Notes: generated by a model from the sequence alone, not told the origin. Shown: positions 34,507-43,957, counted from the stretch's first letter. The stretch: DNA of 64,000 bases from Vibrio tubiashii ATCC 19109 (GCF_000772105.1 NZ_CP009354.1:1736001-1800000), one strand, 5' to 3'. Translations and numbers: made by a program.

Positions 34507-35313
34507 TTAACGTTTTTGAGATGTCTGATTCGGTAACTCCAATTTGATGACGACTCTTTGGTCTGGTTTTATCTGCTGGAAGCTCTCCCCCCAATGCTTT
34601 CTAACCAGTTGATCGATTAAGCCCGATGCTTTGGCTTTATCTAACGCATGTTGAATCGCTGGCTGGTATTTTGCCATGCTAGGAGACAGATAGAATTTAA
34701 AATCTCGGTCATAAACAAGCAGAAGCCTTTGCTCAATGGCTAAGTGATTGTTTTGCGCCGCTTCAGCGCCAATTTCGTTCATTCCTCGTGGGAAATAGTT
34801 AACTTGACCATCGACTGTAAGCTTATGATACAGCGTGCGCCACTCACCATCTTCTTCATAGACCTTTAATCCATTAGCTTTCCATACATCAACATCAAAC
34901 CAGTTGACCCCTAAACCGGCAACGAGATTCGCCTGTTTAAGATCTTGAAGTGTTTCAATATTGGTGAGTTTTGATTGCAGCTTTGGAGGTATCAGCATGA
35001 CCCGTTTTCCAATTAGCCCATTGGTCAAAGGCACATCTATCGCGAGATACTTAGCGTCTCTTTCAGGTGTTGCGAGTAACCATGTCAAACTTAGCTGCCC
35101 GCTTTCGACCATTCTTATCACGCGCTTTTGCGGTATATGCTCACTGGGCACCATGATTTTGACGTCATAACCATCTCGCGTTAGCGCTTCAAACAGTAAC
35201 TCGTGATAGAAGCGGTGCCCATTATCTATTTGTGACGCTAAAGTCAGCGTGATTGAATGTTTGGCAAAGCATTGACTCGAAACAATAAGCAGCAACAGAC
35301 TCAGAAATCTCAT
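34507..35313 (-). CDS. Periplasmic solute-binding-like protein
   Basis: 268 residues from ATG 35313, with AAGGAGG five bases before it; the frame begins one codon earlier with TTG. A clear signal peptide (MRFLSLLLLIVSSQCFA) is followed by a periplasmic binding-protein type II-like fold: LTLASQIDNGHRFYHELLFEAL, LVAGLGVNWFDVDVWKANGLKVY, YFPRGMNEIGAEA, and a C-terminal LVRKHWGESFQQI. There is no transporter permease or ATPase nearby, so it may act as a free sensor domain. It is 9 bp after a similar gene. Confidence 0.65.
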   Translation of the reverse strand: MRFLSLLLLIVSSQCFAKHSITLTLASQIDNGHRFYHELLFEALTRDGYDVKIMVPSEHIPQKRVIRMVESGQLSLTWLLATPERDAKYLAIDVPLTNGLIGKRVMLIPPKLQSKLTNIETLQDLKQANLVAGLGVNWFDVDVWKANGLKVYEEDGEWRTLYHKLTVDGQVNYFPRGMNEIGAEAAQNNHLAIEQRLLLVYDRDFKFYLSPSMAKYQPAIQHALDKAKASGLIDQLVRKHWGESFQQIKPDQRVVIKLELPNQTSQKR

Positions 35314-35322
35314 CAAACCTCC

Positions 35323-36084
35323 TTACTTGTACTTACCAAGTATTTGTTGATAAACACTCACTTCACCCTCACTCGTTGCGTGTTTGATGGCATCAATACC
35401 CTGCTGAAGTTGCTGAACCAGTCTACTGTCTGTTTCCAAGTTAAACGCAAAGTAAAGATCCCCTTCACTCAGCACATAAACCGCTTCAAACTCTTGCGTA
35501 TCATAACCGCCTCGTTTCAACCACCATTTGGCAACATTCTCTTCGTATGCCCATAAGTCTATACGATCTTTAACAAACTGGTTGGCGAGTGTTTCAGGTA
35601 CTGAACTTTCGACCATGGAGTCTCTTGGAACCCCTAACTCTAACAGGAGTTGCTCTCCGACATCATCGCGAATCACACCTATACGGTACTGGGCAAGTGC
35701 CATCGGCTGACTAACGCGAATGTTTTTGCTCTTCTTAGCCAACACAACAATGCGGGTTTCGATGATCGGCCCTGCCCATTGAAATATATGCTCTCTTAGT
35801 TGGGTACGAGTCGTTGAGAAAAGCACAGTATCGGGTTTAATCAATGCGCTGCGATAGGCCCGCGGCCAAGGTTGAACCTGTATCGATTCTAGAGAGACTT
35901 GGCTGCTGGCTTGTTCACTGGCCGACCTAAGCACATCAATAGCGATGCCTTCAACGCCTGTGCCCTGGTCGTAGTTATAAGGTGGGTACTGTTCTGTAAG
36001 ATAACTCAGTTCATTTAGCTCTGTACTATGCACCACTTGACCAAGCGAGCTAAAGATGAAAAGTAATAATGTTAAGAGTCGCAT
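35323..36084 (-). CDS. Periplasmic solute-binding protein, family 3-like
   Basis: 253 residues from ATG 36084 (GAGGT upstream; the longer frame starts with TTG). Signal peptide at 1-20 (MRLLTLLLFIFSSLGQVVHS). The SBP_bac_3-like body shows LSYLTEQYPPYNYDQ, EGIAIDVLRSASEQA, WPRAYRSALIKPDTVLFS and YRIGVIRDDVGEQLLLELG. Vibrio genomes carry many such stand-alone proteins. It is first of a pair on one transcript, 71 bp downstream of the response regulator, so it may be read through from the two-component operon. Confidence 0.7.
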   Translation of the reverse strand: MRLLTLLLFIFSSLGQVVHSTELNELSYLTEQYPPYNYDQGTGVEGIAIDVLRSASEQASSQVSLESIQVQPWPRAYRSALIKPDTVLFSTTRTQLREHIFQWAGPIIETRIVVLAKKSKNIRVSQPMALAQYRIGVIRDDVGEQLLLELGVPRDSMVESSVPETLANQFVKDRIDLWAYEENVAKWWLKRGGYDTQEFEAVYVLSEGDLYFAFNLETDSRLVQQLQQGIDAIKHATSEGEVSVYQQILGKYK

Positions 36085-36154
36085 GGGACGACCTCTAGTC
36101 AATTCGTTTATAACCTATAAACAAATATAGAGGTCAATCACAATTACATCTAGG

Positions 36155-36853
36155 TTAGCTGATAGTTTGGTTATTAGACTTTCGATAGGTTCTTTCAGGC
36201 CGGCCTACCGTTCCGTAGTTTAAGTCTGCTTCAAGCTCGCCCGTGCTGATTAGGTATTCTAAGTAACGACGGGCCGTCGTGCGGCTAGCACCAATCTGTT
36301 CTCCTGCTTCGTCCGCTGTCAGGTTTTGCTTATCGACAAACAGAGCTTTGATCTTTTCCAATGTCACACCATCGATACCTTTAGGTAGTCGATTCTTAGG
36401 TGAATCATTGCTATTTGTTGCTTGAAGCATTTTATCAACAATACTCTGATCAAGATCGTTAGCATGGTTTAACTGATGCTTTTGTAGTACATACTTTTTC
36501 AATGCCGCTTCTAATCTTGGAAAGACGACTGGCTTGAGTAAGTAGTCAACGACGCCGCCGCGCATCGCTTGTTGTAAGGTATCGACATCTCTCGCTGCGG
36601 TAATCAAAATGACATCACAACTGAGATTCTTAGTTCTTAACTCTTGTAGTATTTCTAAACCCGTTCCGTCAGGCAGATAGACATCTAATAACAGCAGATC
36701 AGGCTGTAAAATATCGAGTTGCAAGTTTGCCTCAAGCTTCGTTGTCGCAATACCTATCACTTCATAGCCACCGATTTGTTCAAGGTAGCGTTGATGCAAT
36801 TGGGCGATAGCGAGATCATCTTCAATGATCATCACTCGAGTTACTGTCGTCAT
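36155..36853 (-). CDS. DcuR/CitB-family response regulator
   Basis: 232 residues. The receiver has MIIEDDLAIAQLHQRYLEQI, phospho-acceptor Asp in LLLLDVYLPDGTG and Lys in YLLKPVVFPRLE. The C-terminal helix-turn-helix (LTADEAGEQIGASRTTARRYLEYL) is the type found in CitB, DpiA and DcuR. It overlaps the kinase gene by four bases. It probably controls uptake or use of a carboxylate. Confidence 0.88.
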   Translation of the reverse strand: MTTVTRVMIIEDDLAIAQLHQRYLEQIGGYEVIGIATTKLEANLQLDILQPDLLLLDVYLPDGTGLEILQELRTKNLSCDVILITAARDVDTLQQAMRGGVVDYLLKPVVFPRLEAALKKYVLQKHQLNHANDLDQSIVDKMLQATNSNDSPKNRLPKGIDGVTLEKIKALFVDKQNLTADEAGEQIGASRTTARRYLEYLISTGELEADLNYGTVGRPERTYRKSNNQTIS

Positions 36854-38469
36854 ATCTGCTCATCCTTAGGTAGATATACTGTCATCCTTGCTCCACAATC
36901 TTTGTTATTCATCATCTCAAGCTCGCCGTGATAACGAGTGGCAAGTTGATTGGTTAAAAATAGCCCGACACCACGAGTTGACGAGTCTTTACTCGATACG
37001 CCGCGCTCAACTAAAGAGTCTACACTGACGTTGTCTGGTAAACCGCAACCTTGATCAACCACTTCCAATATCACTTCGTTGCCATAGTCACTGATTGAAA
37101 CTTCAACCAACCTTCGATCCGCAGGAAACAGAGGATCTCGTGTGATGGCGTCTCGTGTTGCATCAAAAGCGTTATCAATCAAGTTACCCAGAATCGTAAC
37201 GAGATCTTCAGGGTTAATGCGCTGCGGCAGAGGTTCAAGACGCGACCCTTCTTCAACCACAAGTTGTAAGCCAAGCTCACGCGCACGTTCCGTTTTGCCT
37301 AATAGCATGCCTGCGATCAGCGGTTCTTTGATTGTTTCGCGGAGGAACTCAATCAAAGCTTGGTAGTGCGCGGTTTCTTGACCAATTAAATACTGCACCG
37401 CTTCCAGTTCCCCCATTTGCACCATACCACTGATGGTATTGAGCTTATTGCGATGTTCATGGGTCTGTGAACGGAGCATTTCGGCATATTCTTTGGTTTT
37501 CGCTAGCTGTTCAGTCAGCTCGGTTAAATCATCGCGGCGGCGGAAACTCGAAACAGCGCCCACGACTTTCCCATCGACAATAATTGGGCTTCGATTGGCA
37601 ATTAATCGCTGCTTGTTTAAATAAAGGTTGATATCGTGATCAGTACGCGCAGTCTGTATCACAGTGTGTAAGTCACTCTCAGGCAAAATCTCACTCAATG
37701 GGCGATTGATACTTTGCTCTTTGTTTAAGTTAAGTATTTGGCACGCACTTCGGTTGATTGAACGCAATTTCCCTTGATCATCAATAGTAATAATGCCTTC
37801 TTTAAGGGTCTCAAGCGTAACATCAAGCTCTACGTATAATCGACCAATCTCTTCTGGTTCAAAACCTAAAATCGCTTTTTGAAAACGACGCGATGCGTAG
37901 CTAGACACAATGGCGTTAGCGCCAACAACAATGAAAGCCATCAAAACAAGGAATATAATGAAGGGCTCAATGCGATCTTGCAGGCGATCAATCAGATAGC
38001 CAACTGAAACCACGCCAATAATTTCGCCCTGTTCATTGAACACAGCCGTTTTACCACGAACAGAATAGCCAAGTGAGCCTTCTGCGACTGATATATAGGC
38101 TTCTCCACCCACGAGCGCACGATCATTGTCTCCACCTTTCATTGGCTTCCCAATACGTTCGTCGAGTGGGTGAACAAGGCGAATACCATCCTTGTCGCCG
38201 ATAACGATAAAGGCTGCGCCAATTAAATTGGTTAGACTTCGATAGCGCTGCTGACTCTCTTGATCAACACCATTCTCAATAGCACTAATGACATAGGGAG
38301 ATTTGGCAAGAAATGAAGCGACACCGAGAGCCTGATGCCCCATTTCGTCTTCCTGAGCTTGCTTAATATAGATAAACCCTGCCGCAACAAGAATCAACAG
38401 CTCAATCAGACCTGATAGTGTCATGATAATCAGCATTCTCTTGCGAAAGCTGATACTACTCCATTTCAT
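36850..38469 (-). CDS. DcuS/CitA-family sensor histidine kinase
   Basis: 539 residues from ATG 38469 with AAGGAGA. Membrane segments near 10-32 and 170-192 enclose a PDC/sCache domain (residues about 35-165, with IVIGDKDGIRLVHPLDERIGKPM). A cytoplasmic PAS (TLKEGIITIDDQGKL, NRSACQILNLN), a SpoOB-type histidine box (RSQTHEHRNKLNTISGMVQ) and a HATPase (NLIDNAFDATRD, DQGCGLP, RGVGLFL) follow. This architecture senses C4-dicarboxylates or citrate in the periplasm. No carboxylate transporter lies nearby. Confidence 0.9.
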   Translation of the reverse strand: MKWSSISFRKRMLIIMTLSGLIELLILVAAGFIYIKQAQEDEMGHQALGVASFLAKSPYVISAIENGVDQESQQRYRSLTNLIGAAFIVIGDKDGIRLVHPLDERIGKPMKGGDNDRALVGGEAYISVAEGSLGYSVRGKTAVFNEQGEIIGVVSVGYLIDRLQDRIEPFIIFLVLMAFIVVGANAIVSSYASRRFQKAILGFEPEEIGRLYVELDVTLETLKEGIITIDDQGKLRSINRSACQILNLNKEQSINRPLSEILPESDLHTVIQTARTDHDINLYLNKQRLIANRSPIIVDGKVVGAVSSFRRRDDLTELTEQLAKTKEYAEMLRSQTHEHRNKLNTISGMVQMGELEAVQYLIGQETAHYQALIEFLRETIKEPLIAGMLLGKTERARELGLQLVVEEGSRLEPLPQRINPEDLVTILGNLIDNAFDATRDAITRDPLFPADRRLVEVSISDYGNEVILEVVDQGCGLPDNVSVDSLVERGVSSKDSSTRGVGLFLTNQLATRYHGELEMMNNKDCGARMTVYLPKDEQI

Positions 38470-38652
38470 ACGTTCTCCTTTGTACACTTGCAGAATAACA
38501 TTCGTCTAACATGACAACGATTGCTTGTTGAGTAATTTGTGAAGTTTACAAAGGTAATTTATTCCTATCGGTTATTACGCAACCACTGCTTATTCTTCAA
38601 TCGATTGCTTTTAGATCTGATTAGGAATTTCACATATAAAACCAGTGGAATA

Positions 38653-38668
38653 AGTGATTTAGATCACA
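38653..38668 (+). promoter_or_regulatory. CRP site upstream of the 74-aa gene
   Basis: AGTGATTTAGATCACA matches TGTGA-N6-TCACA at 9 of 10 bases. It is centred about 62-64 bp before the likely start of transcription below the perfect -10 at 38712, the class I activation position. It could also serve the divergent kinase operon. Confidence 0.7.
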
Positions 38669-38711
38669 TCGATTTTAGATTATTTTTTATACTAACCAAT
38701 CACAAATTTCG

Positions 38712-38717
38712 TATAAT
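38712..38717 (+). promoter_or_regulatory. -10 element for the 74-aa gene
   Basis: TATAAT, perfect -10. The matching -35 (ATACTA, 17-bp spacing) is poor, as expected if CRP activates. The leader to the ATG at 38821 would be about 100 nt. Confidence 0.6.
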
Positions 38718-38820
38718 TATTGAGCACACTGAAATGTGTAGGAACGTTTAAATCGGCTGTCAGAATCCAGATAATTATTAAACTAACCAAATGATGGCCT
38801 ACTTGTCAGAGGGAAAGACG

Positions 38821-39045
38821 ATGAAACGGGACGTTTTTGGTATTTGTTTGTCCAAAGGTATGCTGTCAAATAACCTATCGAGCACTTTTACGCATGTAAG
38901 GGCTTACCAAAGGTCTGAAGAAAGCGAGGATGTAACGGTATTACATGCATTCCCGCAAATGTCTGGTCAAGAGTTACTGACCAACATGAAAGAGACAAAA
39001 AGACTTTTGTGGCGTGCTGAATTTATATGCTCGGGCAACAAATAG
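38821..39045 (+). CDS. Small protein of unknown function (74 aa)
   Basis: 74 residues from ATG 38821 with GAGGGA upstream; a longer frame from 38791 has no ribosome site. It has a good promoter, a CRP-like site and a clear terminator, so it is likely expressed. The sequence (GICLSKGMLSNNLSSTFTHV, then HAFPQMSGQELLTNMKETKR) is soluble and slightly basic. No domain recognised. CRP control suggests a role in carbon limitation. Confidence 0.65.
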   Translation: MKRDVFGICLSKGMLSNNLSSTFTHVRAYQRSEESEDVTVLHAFPQMSGQELLTNMKETKRLLWRAEFICSGNK

Positions 39046-39063
39046 TTCTGCTTTAAATAAACG

Positions 39064-39096
39064 AAGAGGGAAGTCGATTGGCTTCCCTCTTTTTTG
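39064..39096 (+). terminator. Terminator after the 74-aa gene
   Basis: AAGAGGGAAG and CTTCCCTCTT form a 10-bp stem with an eight-base loop, followed by TTTTTG. Confidence 0.9.
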
Positions 39097-40266
39097 TTAA
39101 CTCGTCGTCTGATCTTTGGCTTGTCTCAACTGGGTTAGGTATTTAATCCAACTCTTTGATTGTGCTGAAGGCTCGACATTGTTTGCGCGTTTCGCTTCGA
39201 TCAAGGCGTTGTCTAGCTGATCTAACTTGTAAAACGCACGGGTTTTGGCCAAAGCAACATCCGCTTTCCTACCCTTCACCTTTGCCAACACACTGAGCGC
39301 AGGACGGTAGTAACCTTGTTGAACCATAAGTTGGGCGACATTCCAATGGAATTTAGAATCTAGCTTGGCCGCTAGTTTCCAAACATCCAATGCTTTATCC
39401 CACTCCTTAGCCAGTTGCCAATAGGTTGCTTGCTCAGAAAGCAGCTGCACGTCTGTGCCAGCACCATCTAGCTCACTAATCTCAATGGCTGCGCGCTCTG
39501 GCACACCACGTTTGGCATAGAGCTGAGCAAGCATACGACGATCACTTTGACTGAGTTCGAGCTTGTTTAGTTTCGCCAAAGATAAGGTATCAAGCGCATC
39601 ACGATCTTTACCTATCCTTAGCTGTAAGCCAACAAGCTGTCGCCACCAATTTATCTTCTCAGGCTGCAAGGCAATCAGTAACTCCAACGTCGGAATCGCC
39701 TGTTTCCATTTTTTAAGCTGAAGCTGAGCGCCGAGCTTTAAAGATAACGGCTGAAGCGGGCTCTCTGTGCTGACTTTCAGGTACTCATTTGCAGCAGGGA
39801 TAACCTTTGACCATTGTTCTAGCTGATAATGAGACTGCGCGATACGAAGCCAAATATCATCCGCTTTCTGAGTGCTTGGGACGCTCTTTTGCAACACATA
39901 ATAGTGCTTTAAAGCGCGCTCAAACTGCTGCTCATTGAGATAAAGATCAGCGAGCATTCGCTCTGTAATCCAACCTTGCTCATCTTGCAGCAGGCCACTG
40001 GTCACCGCTTTCTCTAGATGCTTGATTGCCTGTTTAGGCTTACCATCTTGCCAATAAAACACACCTAACATACGAGCGACAAAAGCTTGATCGTATTCGC
40101 GGGAGGTGTCTATCTCTCTAAGCATGGTAATGGCTTGCTTTACTTGCTCTTCTTGGGCAAGCTCATGTGCCTTTTGTACTCTGGTCGCGGTATATTGGCT
40201 TAGCTCCTGTGCAAACGAAGTACCGGAAGCCAATATAAGAGAAACTAACAATAATCGTCTAATCAT
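39097..40266 (-). CDS. TPR protein of the TonB2-type cluster
   Basis: 389 residues with signal peptide (about 1-19, ending SFAQ). Tetratricopeptide-like repeats run through the body (ARMLGVFYWQDGKPKQAIKHLEKAV, AQSHYQLEQWSKVIPAANEYL, ATYWQLAKEWDKALDVWKLAAK). It overlaps the tonB stop by four bases. The same last gene is found in V. cholerae tonB2 clusters (VC1543). It is probably a periplasmic scaffold for the energising complex. Confidence 0.85.
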   Translation of the reverse strand: MIRRLLLVSLILASGTSFAQELSQYTATRVQKAHELAQEEQVKQAITMLREIDTSREYDQAFVARMLGVFYWQDGKPKQAIKHLEKAVTSGLLQDEQGWITERMLADLYLNEQQFERALKHYYVLQKSVPSTQKADDIWLRIAQSHYQLEQWSKVIPAANEYLKVSTESPLQPLSLKLGAQLQLKKWKQAIPTLELLIALQPEKINWWRQLVGLQLRIGKDRDALDTLSLAKLNKLELSQSDRRMLAQLYAKRGVPERAAIEISELDGAGTDVQLLSEQATYWQLAKEWDKALDVWKLAAKLDSKFHWNVAQLMVQQGYYRPALSVLAKVKGRKADVALAKTRAFYKLDQLDNALIEAKRANNVEPSAQSKSWIKYLTQLRQAKDQTTS

Positions 40267-40880
40267 TTCGCTATCTTAAACTCCAGTCTTACGGTTTGAC
40301 CAAGCTGAGCAATAGCTCCCCCATCTACCACTTTTGGTTGATACTTCCATTTCTTCAGCGCTCGAATCGCTTCGCGCTCAAACATGCGCTTAGGATTAGC
40401 TTCAACCACTTCGACATCAATCGGTTTACCGGTTGGGTCGATCGTAAACTTCATGACCACATAACCCTCAGCCCCACGCTTCAACGCCTTGGTCGGGTAA
40501 CGAGGTTCAACACGATACAGTGGCATCGCCTGCTGATTGACACCGAAGTCACCGAAAGTCGGAGCGCTGATAGCCAGTCCATCGATTGCCGTATCTAAGC
40601 CTAGCATTGGTTGAGCAACTGGCGACACTTGAGTCAACTGAGTATTCGCCTGAGACGTTGGCATCTGCTCTGGCACTTCTGGTGCTTGAGGTTGTTCCGG
40701 TACAGAGCGTTGGCGTCTTTGAACGTCTTGTTCGTTTTCTACCATCACCATATTGAAACTCAGCGCTTCACTCGGTTCAGGCGCACGGCGGTGGCTAATA
40801 TCGACCATCCACGCCATTAAACTGAAAATAGCCACAACGCAGGATAACGCAATTGGTGTGGCAATGAGCAATCGACCCAC
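40263..40880 (-). CDS. tonB2: TonB protein, TonB2 type
   Basis: 205 residues starting at GTG 40880, sharing one base with the exbD stop (TAGTG) and with GGAGA upstream. One membrane anchor (about 7-27) is followed by a short Pro/Glu/Gln linker (PEQPQAPEVPEQMP) and a TonB C-terminal domain (LYRVEPRYPTKALKRGAEGYV, FEREAIRALKKWKYQPKV). The short linker and the cluster order match the TonB2 (or TonB3) family rather than TonB1. It transmits proton-motive energy to outer-membrane receptors. Confidence 0.85.
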   Translation of the reverse strand: MGRLLIATPIALSCVVAIFSLMAWMVDISHRRAPEPSEALSFNMVMVENEQDVQRRQRSVPEQPQAPEVPEQMPTSQANTQLTQVSPVAQPMLGLDTAIDGLAISAPTFGDFGVNQQAMPLYRVEPRYPTKALKRGAEGYVVMKFTIDPTGKPIDVEVVEANPKRMFEREAIRALKKWKYQPKVVDGGAIAQLGQTVRLEFKIAK

Positions 40881-41284
40881 TAGATCTTCTCCGCTGCCAA
40901 AGCAATGTTTTTTACCCCAGCCCCTTTTGCTGCATCCATCACCTTCACCACCGTACCACTGTAGGCGTGTTCATCCGCCTGGATGACCAAAGAAGCATCA
41001 GGTTTATCAAGCATCAGGTGCTCCAAGGTTGCTTCCACTCGCTCTACATCGACCATGCGTTTATCAATGTAGATATCATTTGCTGAGGTTATCGCAACGA
41101 AAATGCCCGCTTCTTTTTGACTGACCACATTTGAAGCAGTTGGTCTGTTCACTTCAACACCAGACTCACGAACAAATGAGCTTGTCACGATGAAGAAGAT
41201 CAACATAATAAATACGATATCAAGCATTGAAGTCATGTCGACTTGAGCTTCTTCTTGTTTATGATGACGTCGACCGAGTCTCAT
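40880..41284 (-). CDS. exbD2: ExbD biopolymer transport protein
   Basis: 134 residues from ATG 41284 (AAGGAG upstream); a longer frame to 41356 overlaps exbB. A membrane helix with the conserved Asp (VDMTSMLDIVFIMLIFFIVTSSF region) is followed by a periplasmic domain ending KVMDAAKGAGVKNIALAAEK. The start overlaps the exbB stop by four bases. It works with ExbB and TonB at the inner membrane. Confidence 0.9.
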   Translation of the reverse strand: MRLGRRHHKQEEAQVDMTSMLDIVFIMLIFFIVTSSFVRESGVEVNRPTASNVVSQKEAGIFVAITSANDIYIDKRMVDVERVEATLEHLMLDKPDASLVIQADEHAYSGTVVKVMDAAKGAGVKNIALAAEKI

Positions 41285-41838
41285 CGTTGACTCCTTAATG
41301 ATTTTTCCAATTTTATTTCTTTCGTTTGGCACACTTTGACTAATCGCGCGTGACAAAACATACCGGTCAGTGCAGCGACCATACCTGCCATAGTCGGCAA
41401 GGTCGCCAAGGAAATACCCGAGGCCATGAGTTTCGGATCGCTACTGCCTTGATTCGCCATAACATCAAATACTGAAATCATGCCTGTCACCGTGCCCAGC
41501 AGACCAAGCATTGGGCAGATCGCCACCAGCACTTTAATCACATTGAGGTTTTGGTTTAGTAGTGAGTGCGCTTCCGATAACCAACCTTCACGGATTGAAC
41601 GTGCATACCAAGAATGCTGATCACTGCGTTGCTTCCAAGCGTCAACCCACTGGTTACGTTGTTTAGGAAACTGAAACCACAGAAAGACAATGCGCTCAAT
41701 GATCAGCAACCAGCAAACCAACACCACACCGGATAGCCACCAAAGCACCTGACCACCTTGTTGCATGAAGTCTTGCAACGAAGTCATCCAGTTACTGGTG
41801 GCAATCACCTCAGGAAATAGAGCGAATATCGCTTCCAT
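41281..41838 (-). CDS. exbB2: ExbB proton channel protein
   Basis: 185 residues with three hydrophobic segments. The MotA/TolQ/ExbB domain shows LLGTVTGMISVFDVMA and SGISLATLPTMAGMVAALTGM. It shares one base with the ttpC stop (TAATG). Shorter than E. coli ExbB, as in TonB2 systems. Confidence 0.9.
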   Translation of the reverse strand: MEAIFALFPEVIATSNWMTSLQDFMQQGGQVLWWLSGVVLVCWLLIIERIVFLWFQFPKQRNQWVDAWKQRSDQHSWYARSIREGWLSEAHSLLNQNLNVIKVLVAICPMLGLLGTVTGMISVFDVMANQGSSDPKLMASGISLATLPTMAGMVAALTGMFCHARLVKVCQTKEIKLEKSLRSQR

Positions 41839-43193
41839 TACGCCGCATTCTCCAAGCTATTCTCGCTAGTTAACGTCTCTTTCTCAGCTTGCTCTGCAAC
41901 AAGCGCAATACCTTGTTTCTCTAAAATATTGCGGATACTTTCCGCTTGAGAGCTCAAAATATTGTGAACAAGTAGCAATGGCATAGCCGCAATAAGGCCG
42001 AGCACTGTGGTCACAAGTGCCATAGAAATACCGCCCGCCATTACCTTAGGATCGCCGTTACCAAACTGGGTGATCACTTGGAATGTTTCAATCATCCCGG
42101 TTACTGTACCCAAGAGACCTAGCATTGGCGCAAGCGCTGCCAACAACTTAAGCATAGAAAGGCCTTTTTCTAACCCTGCTTGCTCATCAACCACAGCTTC
42201 AAGAAGACGCAGTTCCAATGCTTCAACGGTTTGATTCTTCTCTTTACTGTAAACAGCGAGAACGCGACCAAGTGGGTTATCCGTTGGTGTTTGTGGCGTT
42301 TTCAGTTGCTTGCGAATCTTTTGCCGTGCCAATGAAAGGCTGATGCCACGAACCAATGAAATTATCAGACCAATAACCAGCAGCCCGATAATCACTTTAC
42401 CTACCACGCCGCCGGCTTGAAATCTGTCCATTAAGCTAGGAGTCAAAGCTAGTTGTTCAAGCATAATGCCACGCGAAGGATCAACAATAAGGTTGGTGCG
42501 CTCACCAGCTAATAAGCCCGTCAAAGACGATGTAGTCGGCCCATTTTCTGGCTGCTTGATGTAAGCTGTAGCGTCTTGTTTAGCACCGTTCCAGTTTAGG
42601 TAGCCTTGCTCGCCAACCAAACCGAATGCACCAAGACGTTGCGCTGTCACATCTTGAGTAAGACCTTCACCGTCGACAAATTTTATTTGAGTCGACTGAA
42701 CCTGACCCGTAGCCTTAATTTGTTCTGCTAACGCTGACCATAAACCAGTTAATTGAGGCATAGAAGGTAGCTTGGTTGCAGCAACGATCTCTTTAATGGT
42801 ATCAGAATGAGTTTGAGCACCCGCTCCTGTTACTGAGTGAGAAAGTTCCGTTTCAAGCTCTTTTGCATGCTGGCGTACGACACCAAACACTTCACCTAGG
42901 CTACCTGTTTCGAGGCGAAGTTTTTCTTCAAGTCGCGCAAGTGTGTCTTCGTTTTGGCTAAACTGAGCCGCCAGTTGATCGTTTTGTTGCTGTAACGTTT
43001 CTCTTTGTTGAATCAGCTGCGCTTTTAGTGCTGCCAGTTCACGCTCAGTTTGCTTAAAGCCTGATTCACGTTGAACGTTATGCTGTTTTTGAAATTTTGC
43101 GTCAGCTTTAGCCGGAGAAGCTAAATCAGCCGCAACGCTATTAAACGAAAGAGCGGTAAATGCAATTAAAGAAGCAATCAGTGTACGTTTCAT
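41838..43193 (-). CDS. ttpC: TtpC, extra ExbB-like protein of the TonB2 system
   Basis: 451 residues. The signal-peptide-like N-terminus (ending NSVAA near residue 22) is followed by a coiled coil (about 45-115), a membrane helix (about 264-285), and a C-terminal MotA/TolQ/ExbB domain (LGLLGTVTGMIETFQVI, GGISMALVTTVLGLIAAMPLLL). TtpC is required for TonB2-dependent iron transport in Vibrio. It is coupled to both neighbours by one-base overlaps. Confidence 0.88.
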   Translation of the reverse strand: MKRTLIASLIAFTALSFNSVAADLASPAKADAKFQKQHNVQRESGFKQTERELAALKAQLIQQRETLQQQNDQLAAQFSQNEDTLARLEEKLRLETGSLGEVFGVVRQHAKELETELSHSVTGAGAQTHSDTIKEIVAATKLPSMPQLTGLWSALAEQIKATGQVQSTQIKFVDGEGLTQDVTAQRLGAFGLVGEQGYLNWNGAKQDATAYIKQPENGPTTSSLTGLLAGERTNLIVDPSRGIMLEQLALTPSLMDRFQAGGVVGKVIIGLLVIGLIISLVRGISLSLARQKIRKQLKTPQTPTDNPLGRVLAVYSKEKNQTVEALELRLLEAVVDEQAGLEKGLSMLKLLAALAPMLGLLGTVTGMIETFQVITQFGNGDPKVMAGGISMALVTTVLGLIAAMPLLLVHNILSSQAESIRNILEKQGIALVAEQAEKETLTSENSLENAA

Positions 43194-43957
43194 TATTTTG
43201 CCTCCGCCACTTTAAGAGAAACAGGAAGCGTGATTAGGCTTGGTGCTGTTTGTTTTGCGGCAATACTAAACGCTTTGTCTAACTCTGACTTAAGCGAAGC
43301 GTCGACATCTAACCATTGATTAGATTTTTGATCCCAAGACCAAAACTTACTGCCATTTAAGCTACGTGCGACTAACGAAATACGGCCTAAGTAAAGCACA
43401 TCTGCTTCTCTGCTTTCATCATTAACGCTGATTTGACCTTGATACAGACCAAGCTTGGTTCCGTAATCTAGCTCGATTTGATACGCTTCTAAGATACGAC
43501 GATACTTTTCTGCATCGCTCACATCAGCTCTGGTCATCATTGATTCTAGCTTTGCGATTCGCTCTTGGCGCTGCGCCAATTTGATTGGCACACCTTCAGC
43601 AACGATCTGTTTTAAACCGTCGACCATTTGATACATCAGAGGAACAATACCTTGACGTGTAGACTTAATCTCTTCTATCTGGCTATCTAAACTTGTGACT
43701 TCTTGATCTTGGCTTGCAACCAAAGCTGTCAGGTGATCGCGATACACTTTTAGATTTTTCACTTCCTCTTCAAGCTGTTCAATTTCCGCTTTTAAGGTCA
43801 GTGTCTTTTCCGCTCTTACGTCGATACGTTTTTGACTTGAGGCAGATGCCGCATTGGTTTTGCTCTGGATAGATTGGGCAGAATCAAGGTTATTCGCCAA
43901 GGTATTCGATGTTGACGTAGCAAGGATGAGCGCCAAGCTAGTTTTAATTAAATTCAT
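43193..43957 (-). CDS. DUF3450 periplasmic protein of the TonB2 cluster
   Basis: 254 residues with signal peptide (about 1-21, ending NTLA). A strong coiled coil (about 45-105, LKAEIEQLEEEVKNLKVYRD) precedes the DUF3450 domain (MYQMVDGLKQIVAEGVPIKLAQRQERI, YRRILEAYQIELDYGTKLGLYQG). It heads the operon, preceded by a Fur-like box at 43991. Its precise part in TonB2 function is unknown. Confidence 0.85.
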   Translation of the reverse strand: MNLIKTSLALILATSTSNTLANNLDSAQSIQSKTNAASASSQKRIDVRAEKTLTLKAEIEQLEEEVKNLKVYRDHLTALVASQDQEVTSLDSQIEEIKSTRQGIVPLMYQMVDGLKQIVAEGVPIKLAQRQERIAKLESMMTRADVSDAEKYRRILEAYQIELDYGTKLGLYQGQISVNDESREADVLYLGRISLVARSLNGSKFWSWDQKSNQWLDVDASLKSELDKAFSIAAKQTAPSLITLPVSLKVAEAK

